Shown here piece after piece: positions 53,042 through 61,025 of a stretch of DNA of 64,000 bases. Within the stretch, counting starts at the first letter, position 1. Every line of letters begins with the position of its first letter. A program made the position numbers and the translations under genes. Source of the DNA: Kocuria marina (GTDB lineage Bacteria > Actinomycetota > Actinomycetes > Actinomycetales > Micrococcaceae); contig NZ_JROM01000045.1 in the NCBI RefSeq assembly GCF_000786655.1, forward strand, positions 62,001 to 126,000. The letters are read 5' to 3'. Under the pieces are notes generated by a model that made no database searches, was not told the DNA's origin, and saw nothing but the letters and a program-made list of their open reading frames with translations.

Positions 53042-55858
53042 CTACCCGGACTCCGCGTTCACCGGAACCGACGGGACGCCCAGCGCCCGCATGCGGGTGG
53101 CTGCGCGTCCCTCGTCGGTGAGGATTCCGCGGACCGGAACGTGCACCGTCTCACCCGGGAGCACATGGACGTAGCCGTCCTCGGCCGCGGCCCCGCGGGG
53201 CAGGTCCAGGGCCACGAATCGCGCGAGCCCGGACGCCCTCACGGCCACCACCCACTCCCCCTGTTCGGCCCGGATCCACTGAGCATCGAGTCCCGGATCG
53301 AGCGGGTCATTGCGTCGCGGTCCGCCGGTGAGGTGGACGTCCCGCGCCAGCACGCGACCGGAGGGGTCCACGAGCAGGGCGGACACGGCGTCGTACTCCC
53401 GCTCCCCGAAACCGTAGGCGTGGTCGAGGTCCCGGAAGGTTCCGTCCGCGAGATCCGCGCGGATCACGGTCTCGCCGCGCGCGGGCACCGTGACCGGGAT
53501 GTCGAGGGGCTGTTGGCAGCCGCCGCGCACCGTGGCCACGGTCAGTCGCAGCGTGGCTGTCAGCGGGGTCGGGCCGTCGTTCCAGACGTGGACGGGCAGC
53601 CCGTCGCCGCCGGCGGGCAGGAAGGACACGGCCACGGGCGCACACGCCCGGCGCATCCCGTACCACGCGGCGGTGGGCCGCCCGGACACATCCAGGACAC
53701 CCCACCCGGGCCCCGCGGCCGTGGACAGCGCCGAGAGCACGAGGGCTCCCCGGCACGGCGAATCCCCACTGCGCCACTGGGCGAAGGTCCGCTGGAACAC
53801 GTGGGCGAGCGCGGCGCGCTCGTACTCGAGGCGCTCGGCGTGATCCGTCCCTGCGCCATCGGACACGGGCTGCGCCGGGGTCGCCAGACCGGCGTCCGGA
53901 TCGCTGTCCCGGTCCAGGAACAGGCGGTGGACGTAGATCGCGGTGGTGTCCTCGAAGGTCCATTCCGCCCCTGGATCGTGGGCCACACCGGCGCGCCACG
54001 CGTCCGCGGAATCCGCATCGTCCAGCGGGCCGTCCGTCCCGAACTGCTCCCGCACCGCGGCGGGTTCCGGCGGCACCGCGAAGGCCAGCGCCTCCGCCGC
54101 GAACCGCACCCCGCGGGTCACCGCGTCCTCGAGCGGTCGCCCGTAGGCCCCCACCCCGAAGTAGTGGGAGACACCATCGGCCGCGTCCGTGGGAGCTGCG
54201 GTCGGCACCGACGACGACGCCGCCCGCTCCCCCTCGGTCTCGCCCGTCTCGTACGCGTGCTGCGCGGCGTCCAGGTCCGCGTCCGAGCACGGGGAGGACG
54301 GGACGACCACCACGTCCGCGCCGGCCTCCCCGACCGCGCGGGGGACGTCCCTCAGGATCACGTCCGTGCGCCACTGCTCGGCGGGCCGGCCCGCGAGCGC
54401 GGGGGCCTGGATGACCTCGGTGCCCCCGGAGATCACGACCGTGGACGGATGAGAAGCCAATCGCGCGGCCAGATGTCGGACCTCATCACGCAGCCCGGCA
54501 CGCCACTCGGGATCGTCCGGCGGGTCCTGGGGTCCCAGGGCCACGTCCTGCCAGACCATGAGACCCAGCTCGTCGCACGCGCGGTGGAAGTCCTCGGTCT
54601 CGTAGCACGCGGTTCCCGGGACGCGGATCATGGTGCTGCCGCCCGCGCGCAGGCGTTCCAGCACGTCACGGGTGCGCTGCGGGTCCGCGGCCACCTCGAA
54701 GGGGTCCGCACCGGCCCACACGGCACCCCTCACGAACACGGGAACGTCATTGATCCGCAGGGCCAAGCCATGATGGTCCCGGTCCCGCGGCTCGGCATAC
54801 ACCGACCGGAACCCCACGGCGTACGTGTACTCCCCCTGCCCGGTGCGCACCCGCACCCGGTACAGCGGTTGCTCGCCCATCCCGTGCGGCCACCACAGCG
54901 CAGGGTGGGGCACGGTCAGGTCCACGGTGAACGCTCCGTGCGATGTCGTATCGGACGCGGTCACGACGCGCTCGGCGGTCACGGGTTCCGCGTCCACCTC
55001 CCGGGGAGGCTCCACGGTGATGCGTACGGTGTCCCGGGCGTCTTCCGCCCCAGCGCCGGGCTCCGTCGGAACGCCAACGTCCACTGAGCACCCGACGTCC
55101 GCCAGACCCGCGGCCGCGCCTGCGTTCCCAGCCGCGCCCGCGCTCCCTGCCGTGTCCGCGCTCCCTGCCGTGTCCGCGCCGAGATCCGGGGTCGTACCCG
55201 CGACCCCACCGAGTTCCACGGTCACGACGCCGTTACCGTCCTCCCCGACCCGCGTGCGTACCGCGCGCGGTACGAGTCCGAGCGAGGGGTCGGGAGCGGC
55301 GTCGTCGTCGGTGGAGGAAGTAAAGGGGACGGCGCGCAGGCCGCCCCACGGACCCAGGACGGGGAGCGCACCGGGCCAGTCGATCGAGCCGATCAGCGGG
55401 GTGCGCCGCCACCGCAGCGAGCGGTCGGACATTAGCGGTGACAACCAGCGGGCGCGCGGCTTGCGCGGCACGCTCACGGACGCCGTGGGCAGGATCCGCA
55501 GGGCGATCTCACACGGCCCGGACGGCAGCTCCACGATCACGTCCCACGGCGCAAAGGCGCTGTGGGACTCGTGCACGACCCGGTCCGCGACCAGCAGCTG
55601 CGCCACGGTGGCCACGCCCGTGGACTCGAACCGGTGCCGACCACCGGCGGTCGTGACCCGGGTGCGGTACTCCCACACGGTGTCCGGGCCGTCAGAGGCG
55701 AACACGGCGGCCACGCGGTCCTCCCCGAGGGCGTCCCGCAGCGCACCGGACACCGTCCCCGGGACCCGCGCGGAAAACCCACGAGCGAGGGCATCGCCCG
55801 GGTCCTGCGACGGGTCGAGGCGCCGGAGCGTCCACGCGGCGTCGCGCACCCCGGTCAC
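53042..55858 (-). CDS. Divergent glycoside hydrolase family 2 protein (beta-mannosidase-like)
   Basis: 938 residues, cytosolic (no signal peptide). Family layout is kept: sugar-binding N-terminus (ARVPGTVSGALRDAL), Ig-like domain, then a TIM barrel with RGAVWAGADPFEVAADPQRT, TMIRVPGTACYETEDFHRAC and LMVWQDVAL. The acid/base region reads VVISGGTEV where beta-mannosidases have WCGNNE, so Glu is kept but Asn replaced; the nucleophile region reads VRFAAEALAF where SEFG is usual, again with Glu kept. Activity may be altered. Contains a perfect 18-bp tandem duplication (ADTAGS repeated) and several Ala-rich insertions. GTG start overlaps the DUF1839 stop; last gene of the operon. Confidence 0.75.
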   Translation of the reverse strand: MTGVRDAAWTLRRLDPSQDPGDALARGFSARVPGTVSGALRDALGEDRVAAVFASDGPDTVWEYRTRVTTAGGRHRFESTGVATVAQLLVADRVVHESHSAFAPWDVIVELPSGPCEIALRILPTASVSVPRKPRARWLSPLMSDRSLRWRRTPLIGSIDWPGALPVLGPWGGLRAVPFTSSTDDDAAPDPSLGLVPRAVRTRVGEDGNGVVTVELGGVAGTTPDLGADTAGSADTAGSAGAAGNAGAAAGLADVGCSVDVGVPTEPGAGAEDARDTVRITVEPPREVDAEPVTAERVVTASDTTSHGAFTVDLTVPHPALWWPHGMGEQPLYRVRVRTGQGEYTYAVGFRSVYAEPRDRDHHGLALRINDVPVFVRGAVWAGADPFEVAADPQRTRDVLERLRAGGSTMIRVPGTACYETEDFHRACDELGLMVWQDVALGPQDPPDDPEWRAGLRDEVRHLAARLASHPSTVVISGGTEVIQAPALAGRPAEQWRTDVILRDVPRAVGEAGADVVVVPSSPCSDADLDAAQHAYETGETEGERAASSSVPTAAPTDAADGVSHYFGVGAYGRPLEDAVTRGVRFAAEALAFAVPPEPAAVREQFGTDGPLDDADSADAWRAGVAHDPGAEWTFEDTTAIYVHRLFLDRDSDPDAGLATPAQPVSDGAGTDHAERLEYERAALAHVFQRTFAQWRSGDSPCRGALVLSALSTAAGPGWGVLDVSGRPTAAWYGMRRACAPVAVSFLPAGGDGLPVHVWNDGPTPLTATLRLTVATVRGGCQQPLDIPVTVPARGETVIRADLADGTFRDLDHAYGFGEREYDAVSALLVDPSGRVLARDVHLTGGPRRNDPLDPGLDAQWIRAEQGEWVVAVRASGLARFVALDLPRGAAAEDGYVHVLPGETVHVPVRGILTDEGRAATRMRALGVPSVPVNAESG
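55141..55176. repeat. Perfect 18-bp tandem duplication inside GH2 gene
   Basis: CGCTCCCTGCCGTGTCCG occurs twice head to tail; encodes repeated ADTAGS on the minus strand, in a low-complexity linker. Confidence 0.85.
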
Positions 55859-56961
55859 TCCCCCAGGCCCAGGGCCTCACGCACCGCGCGCATGCCCGCG
55901 GTGTGCCCGGCCACGAACGCCTCCGCGGACGAGTCGATGCGCGGTGTCCTGCCCGAGGCCGCCCGGGCCAGCTTGAACTGCAAGGTCTTGGCCGCGCCGG
56001 CGGCGGCGTCGAATTGCTCGGCAGCCTCGATCAGCTGTTCCGCATCCAGGTCGCTCGGCCACTCCTGCGCACCGCGGGACAGGTACCGGCACGCGTGGGC
56101 CGCGAGCCCGGACGTGAGACCGGCCTGGCGCGTCGTCGCGAACGAGTACTGGTGGAAGTACTCCATGCCCCGCTCGGCGAGCACCGGGACGTGCTCCCGG
56201 ATCGCGGCCACGAGCCGGTCGGCCGGATCGGGGTGCGCGGTATTGCCCGCCCCGGCGTCCGGGGCGCGGCGCAGGTGTCCCCGCGCGATCTCGACGGCGC
56301 GCTGCCACAGCGCCTCGGGCGCCAGGGACCGGATGCCGTCCAGGCGCACGAGTTCCACGTACGGGTACGGGACCCACCCGGAACCCACACCCGTGCCCAG
56401 CGCGTTGTCGAGGTCCTCCCCGTGCAGCACGTGGACGCCGTCGTTGTGCAGGTAGACGAGCTCCCCCGCGGCCGGATCCAGGCGCAACGGCACGATGGAC
56501 GTCTTGCTGTGGGCCCGCCCGTAGGAGACGCCCTCGGTGTCCGGGAGGTGGTAGGCGTCCACCTCCACGATCAGGGCGTCCCCGCGGGACATCACCAGCT
56601 GCACGTGCTCGGCCAGGGGCCGCCACGTGTCGTACTCCCCCACCGTGAGGCCGTAGAGCGTCTCGAGGTCCTCCTGCCGGGGCTTGAGGAACTCCCACTG
56701 GTCCCCCAGGAAGTCCGCGCTGAACGCGGCCCCGAGCATGGGAAGCGGGTCCAACCCGAGGGTCGCGGTGAGCCCGATCCACACGTCCATGTAGCAGTTC
56801 GTGGGTGACCACGGTTCCGCCGGGTCGTGCAGGACGGAGCGCGGTGCGTTCGCCACGGTGAGCGACTCGCACCCGCGCACGGCCAGGACCTCGTGGCCGA
56901 AGGGCTCCCGCGCGAACGCGGTACCCGCCGACCCACCGTGGTTCACGGTCACGGCGGTCAT
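55855..56961 (-). CDS. DUF1839 family protein
   Basis: 368 residues, soluble. CYMDVWIGLTATLGLDPLPM, DFLGDQWEFLKPRQEDLETL and VEVDAYHLPDTEGVSYGRAH follow DUF1839, whose members in rhizobia are encoded beside amino acid:carrier-protein ligases and carrier proteins. YHLPDT and HSKTSIVPLRLD with HNDGVHVLHGED suggest a papain-like or butirosin-H-like acyltransferase fold with conserved Cys/His, as in BtrH-type N-terminal domains; this comparison is inference. Both ends overlap neighbours by 4 nt, so it is tightly coupled to the ligase. Confidence 0.75.
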   Translation of the reverse strand: MTAVTVNHGGSAGTAFAREPFGHEVLAVRGCESLTVANAPRSVLHDPAEPWSPTNCYMDVWIGLTATLGLDPLPMLGAAFSADFLGDQWEFLKPRQEDLETLYGLTVGEYDTWRPLAEHVQLVMSRGDALIVEVDAYHLPDTEGVSYGRAHSKTSIVPLRLDPAAGELVYLHNDGVHVLHGEDLDNALGTGVGSGWVPYPYVELVRLDGIRSLAPEALWQRAVEIARGHLRRAPDAGAGNTAHPDPADRLVAAIREHVPVLAERGMEYFHQYSFATTRQAGLTSGLAAHACRYLSRGAQEWPSDLDAEQLIEAAEQFDAAAGAAKTLQFKLARAASGRTPRIDSSAEAFVAGHTAGMRAVREALGLGE

Positions 56962-57899
56962 GGCAACCCCAGTTCCTGACGCACGGTCGCGGGCCACGCG
57001 GCGGTGTCGAAACCGTGGCGCATGGCCAGGGCCAGGGCCACCCGCTCCAGACCGAAGCCGAAGCACGCCGAGTGGGCCACGGCGCCGTTGGCGGTGTGCA
57101 GGTGGAAGCTCTCACCGAAGTGGTCCTCGTGCAGGTTCGCGGACGCGATCGCGGTGGGATGCCCCGGGTAGACCTCCGTGAGGATCTCGAACTTCAACTG
57201 GGCCTCGCGCTGACCCGCGCTGAGCAGGCGCCCGGCGCGGCCGAAGAACGGGTCGTTGGCGGTGTCCGCCTGGACCTCGAGCCCCAGGGAGCTCAGCAGG
57301 TTGGTGCCGGCCTCGAGCCACTTCTCGCGGTGATCCCGGGCCTCCTGCGGCGTGCCCAGGCACACCGCCTCGAACATCCGGAAGGTCACGAAACGCATGG
57401 GGTCCGGGCTGGGCTCGTGGCGGTAGCACTCGCCCACGAGCTCGAACACTGAGCCGTCCACCTGCGAGCCCTCGAGGTACGCGTACAGCGGGTGGCACAC
57501 CGCGGGGACCAGCGCATGACCGGCCGGGGTGAGCTGGGCGGACCAGTCACCGTGCTCCTCGTACGTGGCGAGCAGCTCACGGTGGGCTTTGTTGTCGCCC
57601 TCGAACGCGGAGATGGTCCCGAGCAGCTGTGGAAAGGACGCGACGTAGTCCGTGCGCTCGAGCAACCGCGTCCCGTTGACGGGTGGGAAACGCAACCGGC
57701 GCGTCCCCGCGTCCGGGGACAACCGCGCCGCGACCTTGCGGGCCGCCGCGGCGATGCCCTGCACGACGTCCTCGGCCTGCGGACCGAGCCCGGTCACGCC
57801 GTCCCCGAGGGTGGGCAGCAACCAGCCGTGGGCCTCGAGGCCCTCGCGGAAGGTGTCCTGCAGCTGGGAGAGGTCCTGTGTGGTGTCCGTGGCGCTCAT
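56958..57899 (-). CDS. Amino acid:[carrier protein] ligase (SerRS-like)
   Basis: 313 residues. It is a free-standing class II catalytic core related to atypical seryl-tRNA synthetases without the tRNA-binding arm. Seen: RFPPVNGTRLLERTDYVASF, HALVPAVCHPLYAYLEG, VGECYRHEPSPDPMRFVTFR (motif 2 with R-x-E) and AVAHSACFGFGLERVALAL (motif 3). Cys in AVCHPLY, Glu in motif 2 and Cys in SACFG match the zinc ligands of the characterised rhizobial enzymes, which activate Gly or Ala with ATP and load it on a carrier protein. ATG overlaps the dehydrogenase stop by 4 nt. Confidence 0.88.
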   Translation of the reverse strand: MSATDTTQDLSQLQDTFREGLEAHGWLLPTLGDGVTGLGPQAEDVVQGIAAAARKVAARLSPDAGTRRLRFPPVNGTRLLERTDYVASFPQLLGTISAFEGDNKAHRELLATYEEHGDWSAQLTPAGHALVPAVCHPLYAYLEGSQVDGSVFELVGECYRHEPSPDPMRFVTFRMFEAVCLGTPQEARDHREKWLEAGTNLLSSLGLEVQADTANDPFFGRAGRLLSAGQREAQLKFEILTEVYPGHPTAIASANLHEDHFGESFHLHTANGAVAHSACFGFGLERVALALAMRHGFDTAAWPATVRQELGLP

Positions 57900-59101
57900 C
57901 GTTGCCCCCTGGAAACGAGTTGGAGTGTGGCGGTGTGGAGCAGGATGCGGTCGTTGTTGACCATGACCGAGGGCCCGATGCTGTCCCGGTACAACCGGGC
58001 CAGGCTCACGGGCGAACGGTTGGCGAAGGCGGTGATACCCACGATCACCATGGCGTCCCCCACGATCCGACGCACGGCTTCCGCGCCCGAGACCTTCAGG
58101 GTGTTCATGGCGATCGCGAACTGCATGGATTCGCTCACGGCGGGGTCGTCCCACGCGGCCTCGTAGCGGGCCACGCTCGCGCGCACCACGTCCGTCATGG
58201 ACTGCAGCTGCACCTCGAGTTCCGCGAGTCGCATGGCGGACGGCGGGGTGGTCCCCGGGGTCTTGCGCGCGGCCTTCTGCACCACGGACCGGGCGGTGAG
58301 CCCGGCCTGGGTGGCCATGCCTAGCCACGCGGAGGCCCACAGGCAGTGGGCCGCCGGGAGCATGGTCTGCGCGGAGATGGTCTCGAACAGCACCGTGAAC
58401 ATGGCGTCCGCGGGCGTGGTGGCGTCCAGCTCGAAGGACTCGGAGCACGTGCCCCGCATCCCCAGGGCGTCCCAGCCGCGCTGGCGGTCCAGCTGGAGGT
58501 TCTCGGCCTCGACCACCAACAGCACCTGGTCGCTCGACGCCGCGTCCTCGCTGCGCCGCGCGGTCACCAGGATCGCGTCCGCGTACGCACCGTAGGAGAT
58601 CACGGGGCAGCTCTTGTGCAGGGCCACCCGGCCGTCCTCGATCGGGCGCACGGCGCACGTGGAATTGCGGGTGTCACCGCCGATCTGGGCCTCGGTCGTG
58701 GCGGAGGCCAACAGCAGCCCCTCGGCGGCCACGCGGCGGGTGTAGTCCCGCAGGAAGTCGGTGTCCGCGTGGCGCGTGAGGCACAGCACCTGGGAGTGGT
58801 GCATGGCCAGGATCATGGCCGTGGAGGTGCACTCCCGGCCCACGCGCTCGAGCATCCGGCACAGCTCGGTGATGCTGTAGCCCAGCCCGCCGTCCGCTTC
58901 CGGGATCGGCGCGGCCAACAGGCCCTGGTTGCGGGCCTCGTCGATGGCCTCCCGCGGGAACCGGGACTCCGAGTCCACGGCGTCCGCGAACTCGCGGGCC
59001 ACGGCGGCCACGGCCTCCGCGCGCGCGGCGACGCGCTCGGCCCGGTCGGTGTCCTCGGCACCCCGCTGCGGGGTGTCGGTCAGTACTGCATGATCAGTCA
59101 T
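57896..59101 (-). CDS. Acyl-CoA dehydrogenase family flavoprotein
   Basis: 401 residues. FPREAIDEARNQGLLAAPIP, GLGYSITELCRMLERVGREC, LLLASATTEAQIGGDTRNST, ALHKSCPVISYGAYADAILV, GTCSESFELDATTPADAMFT and the C-terminal helical VSGAEAVRRIVGDAMVIVGI match an ACAD fold with FAD. In this setting it probably dehydrogenates an acyl or aminoacyl chain held on the carrier protein rather than on CoA, as known for aminoacyl-carrier dehydrogenases. The start overlaps the ACP stop by 8 nt. Confidence 0.85.
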   Translation of the reverse strand: MTDHAVLTDTPQRGAEDTDRAERVAARAEAVAAVAREFADAVDSESRFPREAIDEARNQGLLAAPIPEADGGLGYSITELCRMLERVGRECTSTAMILAMHHSQVLCLTRHADTDFLRDYTRRVAAEGLLLASATTEAQIGGDTRNSTCAVRPIEDGRVALHKSCPVISYGAYADAILVTARRSEDAASSDQVLLVVEAENLQLDRQRGWDALGMRGTCSESFELDATTPADAMFTVLFETISAQTMLPAAHCLWASAWLGMATQAGLTARSVVQKAARKTPGTTPPSAMRLAELEVQLQSMTDVVRASVARYEAAWDDPAVSESMQFAIAMNTLKVSGAEAVRRIVGDAMVIVGITAFANRSPVSLARLYRDSIGPSVMVNNDRILLHTATLQLVSRGQR

Positions 59102-59348
59102 TGTTGATCGCCTCCACGGCCTCGGTGATGGAGTTGATGGACGTGAACGTGGCCTTGGTCAGGCGCTCCTCGGGGAACTCGATGTCGAACTCGTCCTCCA
59201 GGCCCAGCATCACGTTCACGGACGCGTGGGAGGTCATGCCTGCGCGGTACAGGTCCGCGTCCGCGGCGATCGTCCCGGCGTCCTCGGACAGCTTCCCGTG
59301 ATGACCCAGCACGGAGCGGACGGTGGTCTCGATGGCGGTGGAATCCAT
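59094..59348 (-). CDS. Acyl carrier protein
   Basis: 84 residues, acidic, four-helix ACP pattern. DLYRAGMTSHASVNVMLGLE holds the phosphopantetheine Ser at about residue 40; the usual DSL is TSH, as in carrier proteins paired with amino acid:carrier-protein ligases rather than fatty-acid ACPs. EDEFDIEFPEERLTKATF follows. Encoded between the holo-ACP synthase and the dehydrogenase; probable substrate carrier of this pathway. Confidence 0.9.
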   Translation of the reverse strand: MDSTAIETTVRSVLGHHGKLSEDAGTIAADADLYRAGMTSHASVNVMLGLEDEFDIEFPEERLTKATFTSINSITEAVEAINND

Positions 59349-59430
59349 GGGGTGAACCTCTTTCGGTTGATGTGGTGGTTTTCGGTGTCCGCGCCCCGGG
59401 TGCCGGTCGGCGCGGTGGTCTGGCCTCCGG

Positions 59431-59883
59431 TCAGGGCCGGGGTGAGCGGATGGCCAGGGCCACGGCCATCGCGAAGCCGCCGTCGTGGGACGTGCTCACG
59501 CTCCACGCCCCGAGTCCGGCGCCGCGGGCCAGGCTGGCGGCCGTGCCCCGCAGTTCCACGCGTGGGGCACCGTGGGCGTCCGAGCGGATCATGATCTGGG
59601 GCCAGGCCACGGCGTCGTCGGCGCTCGGGCGCAGCACCTTCAGCACGGCCTCCTTGGCCGCGAAGCGCCCCGCCACGGACTCCGCCGCGGGCATACGTCC
59701 TTCCGGACGCGTGAGGTCGGTGATCTCCTCGGGCGCGAACACCGCCCGCAGGTACCGTTGCCCGCGCTGTGCGAGCGCCTCGGCCACGGGCGCGACCTCC
59801 TGCAGGTCGCAGCCCACGCGCGGTACGCCGACGACGCCGTCCCCGGCCCCGGCCCCGCGTGCGGTCACGGGCGCGCTCGTCAT
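59431..59883 (-). CDS. Holo-[acyl carrier protein] synthase-like phosphopantetheinyl transferase
   Basis: 150 residues from ATG 59883. VGVPRVGCDLQEVAPVAEAL corresponds to the Asp motif G(I/C)D, RYLRAVFAPEEITDL to the F-x-x-x-E motif, and VAGRFAAKEAVLKVLRP to the W/F-(S/A)-x-KEA motif of AcpS; GAWSVSTSHDGGFAMAVALA ends the fold with the SHD/H. Converts the neighbouring apo-ACP to the holo form with CoA. Starts inside the esterase stop (ATGA). Confidence 0.85.
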   Translation of the reverse strand: MTSAPVTARGAGAGDGVVGVPRVGCDLQEVAPVAEALAQRGQRYLRAVFAPEEITDLTRPEGRMPAAESVAGRFAAKEAVLKVLRPSADDAVAWPQIMIRSDAHGAPRVELRGTAASLARGAGLGAWSVSTSHDGGFAMAVALAIRSPRP

Positions 59884-61025
59884 GACGAGCTCCGTGAGGT
59901 CACGTCCTCGAACTCCGAGGGCACCGACGGCTGGGGCGAGGTGCGCTTCACACCCACGCGTTCGGCCCAGCGTCCGAGCGCGACCGTGGCCGCGGGGGTC
60001 CAGCACGGGAACTCGTGGCCGCCGTTGCACTGGCCCGCCTGGCCGTACTCCGTGTACTGGTAAGGCGAGCTTTGCGAATCGAGTTTGCGGGCCATGGTCA
60101 CCGTGGTGTCCCTGAGAGCGGGTTCGATGTCTCCCGCCTGCCCGTTTCCGCGGCCGGCAAACAGTTGCACGTGGACGTTCTTGAGGCGCTCGCTCTGGGT
60201 CACGGGGTCGTGCGCCTGCCACTGCTGTTCCGTGGTGGTGGAGCCGTCCCCGAACAGCGCATCCGTCTGGCCCGTGGCCTCCTTGGATGCCTCTTGGAAA
60301 TAGTCCACGGCGTCGCTCGAGGACACGTCGAGCAACCCAGACAGGCTCACGGCTTCCCCGAAGAGATCGGGGCGTTCTTCCGCGTACCGCACTGCGCCGT
60401 AACCCCCCATGGAGTTACCCAACACCACGCGGTGCTCGCGGTCCGCCCTGGTGGACAGGTGCTGATCCACCCACGGGACCACCTGGTCCAGGTGGAACGT
60501 TTCCCAGTTCTGCGTGAGTTCTTCCTGGGACGCCCAGTCCGAGTACCAACCCACCTTGCCCCCGCTCACGATGACCGTGATCACGGGCAGGCCCTGGGTG
60601 AGCTGCTCGGCCTGACCCGCCTCGTACCACTGCAGGGCGGGGGCCTCCGTGGCACCGCTGCCCGGGAGGAGATACACCACCGGGTACTTCTTCGCGGGGT
60701 CGTAGTCCGGCGGGGTGATCACCACCACGGAGTTGCGCCCGCCCGGGGCCTCGGCGGAGACCTGGTCCGTGCTCACCGCGAGCTCCGCGGCGCGGTCTGA
60801 GAGACCCCGCGCGCCCGTCACGGTGATCCCGTGGGACGGTTGCGTGAGTTGCTGCGGGTCGGCGAACCCCACCCGGGACAGTGCGGCGTCGTCGAAACCC
60901 AGGCTCTCACCGGAGGACGACGGCGCGTGGTCGCCGGACCCGCCGGCCGCGCAGCCGCTCAGCAGCACGGCCGTGAGGGCACACCCGGCGAGCGCGCGGG
61001 CGCTGCGTGTTCTCAGACGGCGCAC
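59880..61025 (-). CDS. Esterase lipoprotein (esterase-D/PHB-depolymerase-like)
   Basis: 381 residues. Lipoprotein signal: RRLRTRSARALAGCALTAVL then LSGCAA (Cys about 25). The hydrolase domain has YPVVYLLPGSGATEAPALQW, HRVVLGNSMGGYGAVRYAEE (Ser in GNSMGG), VHVQLFAGRGNGQ and CNGGHEFPCW (His). Exported and membrane-anchored, so it would act on the pathway's product outside the cell, for example as a transferase or esterase like mycolyl-type enzymes. The GTG start at 61025 overlaps the upstream hydrolase by 13 nt. Confidence 0.8.
   Translation of the reverse strand: MRRLRTRSARALAGCALTAVLLSGCAAGGSGDHAPSSSGESLGFDDAALSRVGFADPQQLTQPSHGITVTGARGLSDRAAELAVSTDQVSAEAPGGRNSVVVITPPDYDPAKKYPVVYLLPGSGATEAPALQWYEAGQAEQLTQGLPVITVIVSGGKVGWYSDWASQEELTQNWETFHLDQVVPWVDQHLSTRADREHRVVLGNSMGGYGAVRYAEERPDLFGEAVSLSGLLDVSSSDAVDYFQEASKEATGQTDALFGDGSTTTEQQWQAHDPVTQSERLKNVHVQLFAGRGNGQAGDIEPALRDTTVTMARKLDSQSSPYQYTEYGQAGQCNGGHEFPCWTPAATVALGRWAERVGVKRTSPQPSVPSEFEDVTSRSSS

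Noticed and set aside
52925-55087. 720-codon open frame opposite the GH2 gene
   Set aside because: Shadow; the GH2 frame carries family motifs, this one only Arg/Gly/His-rich sequence.
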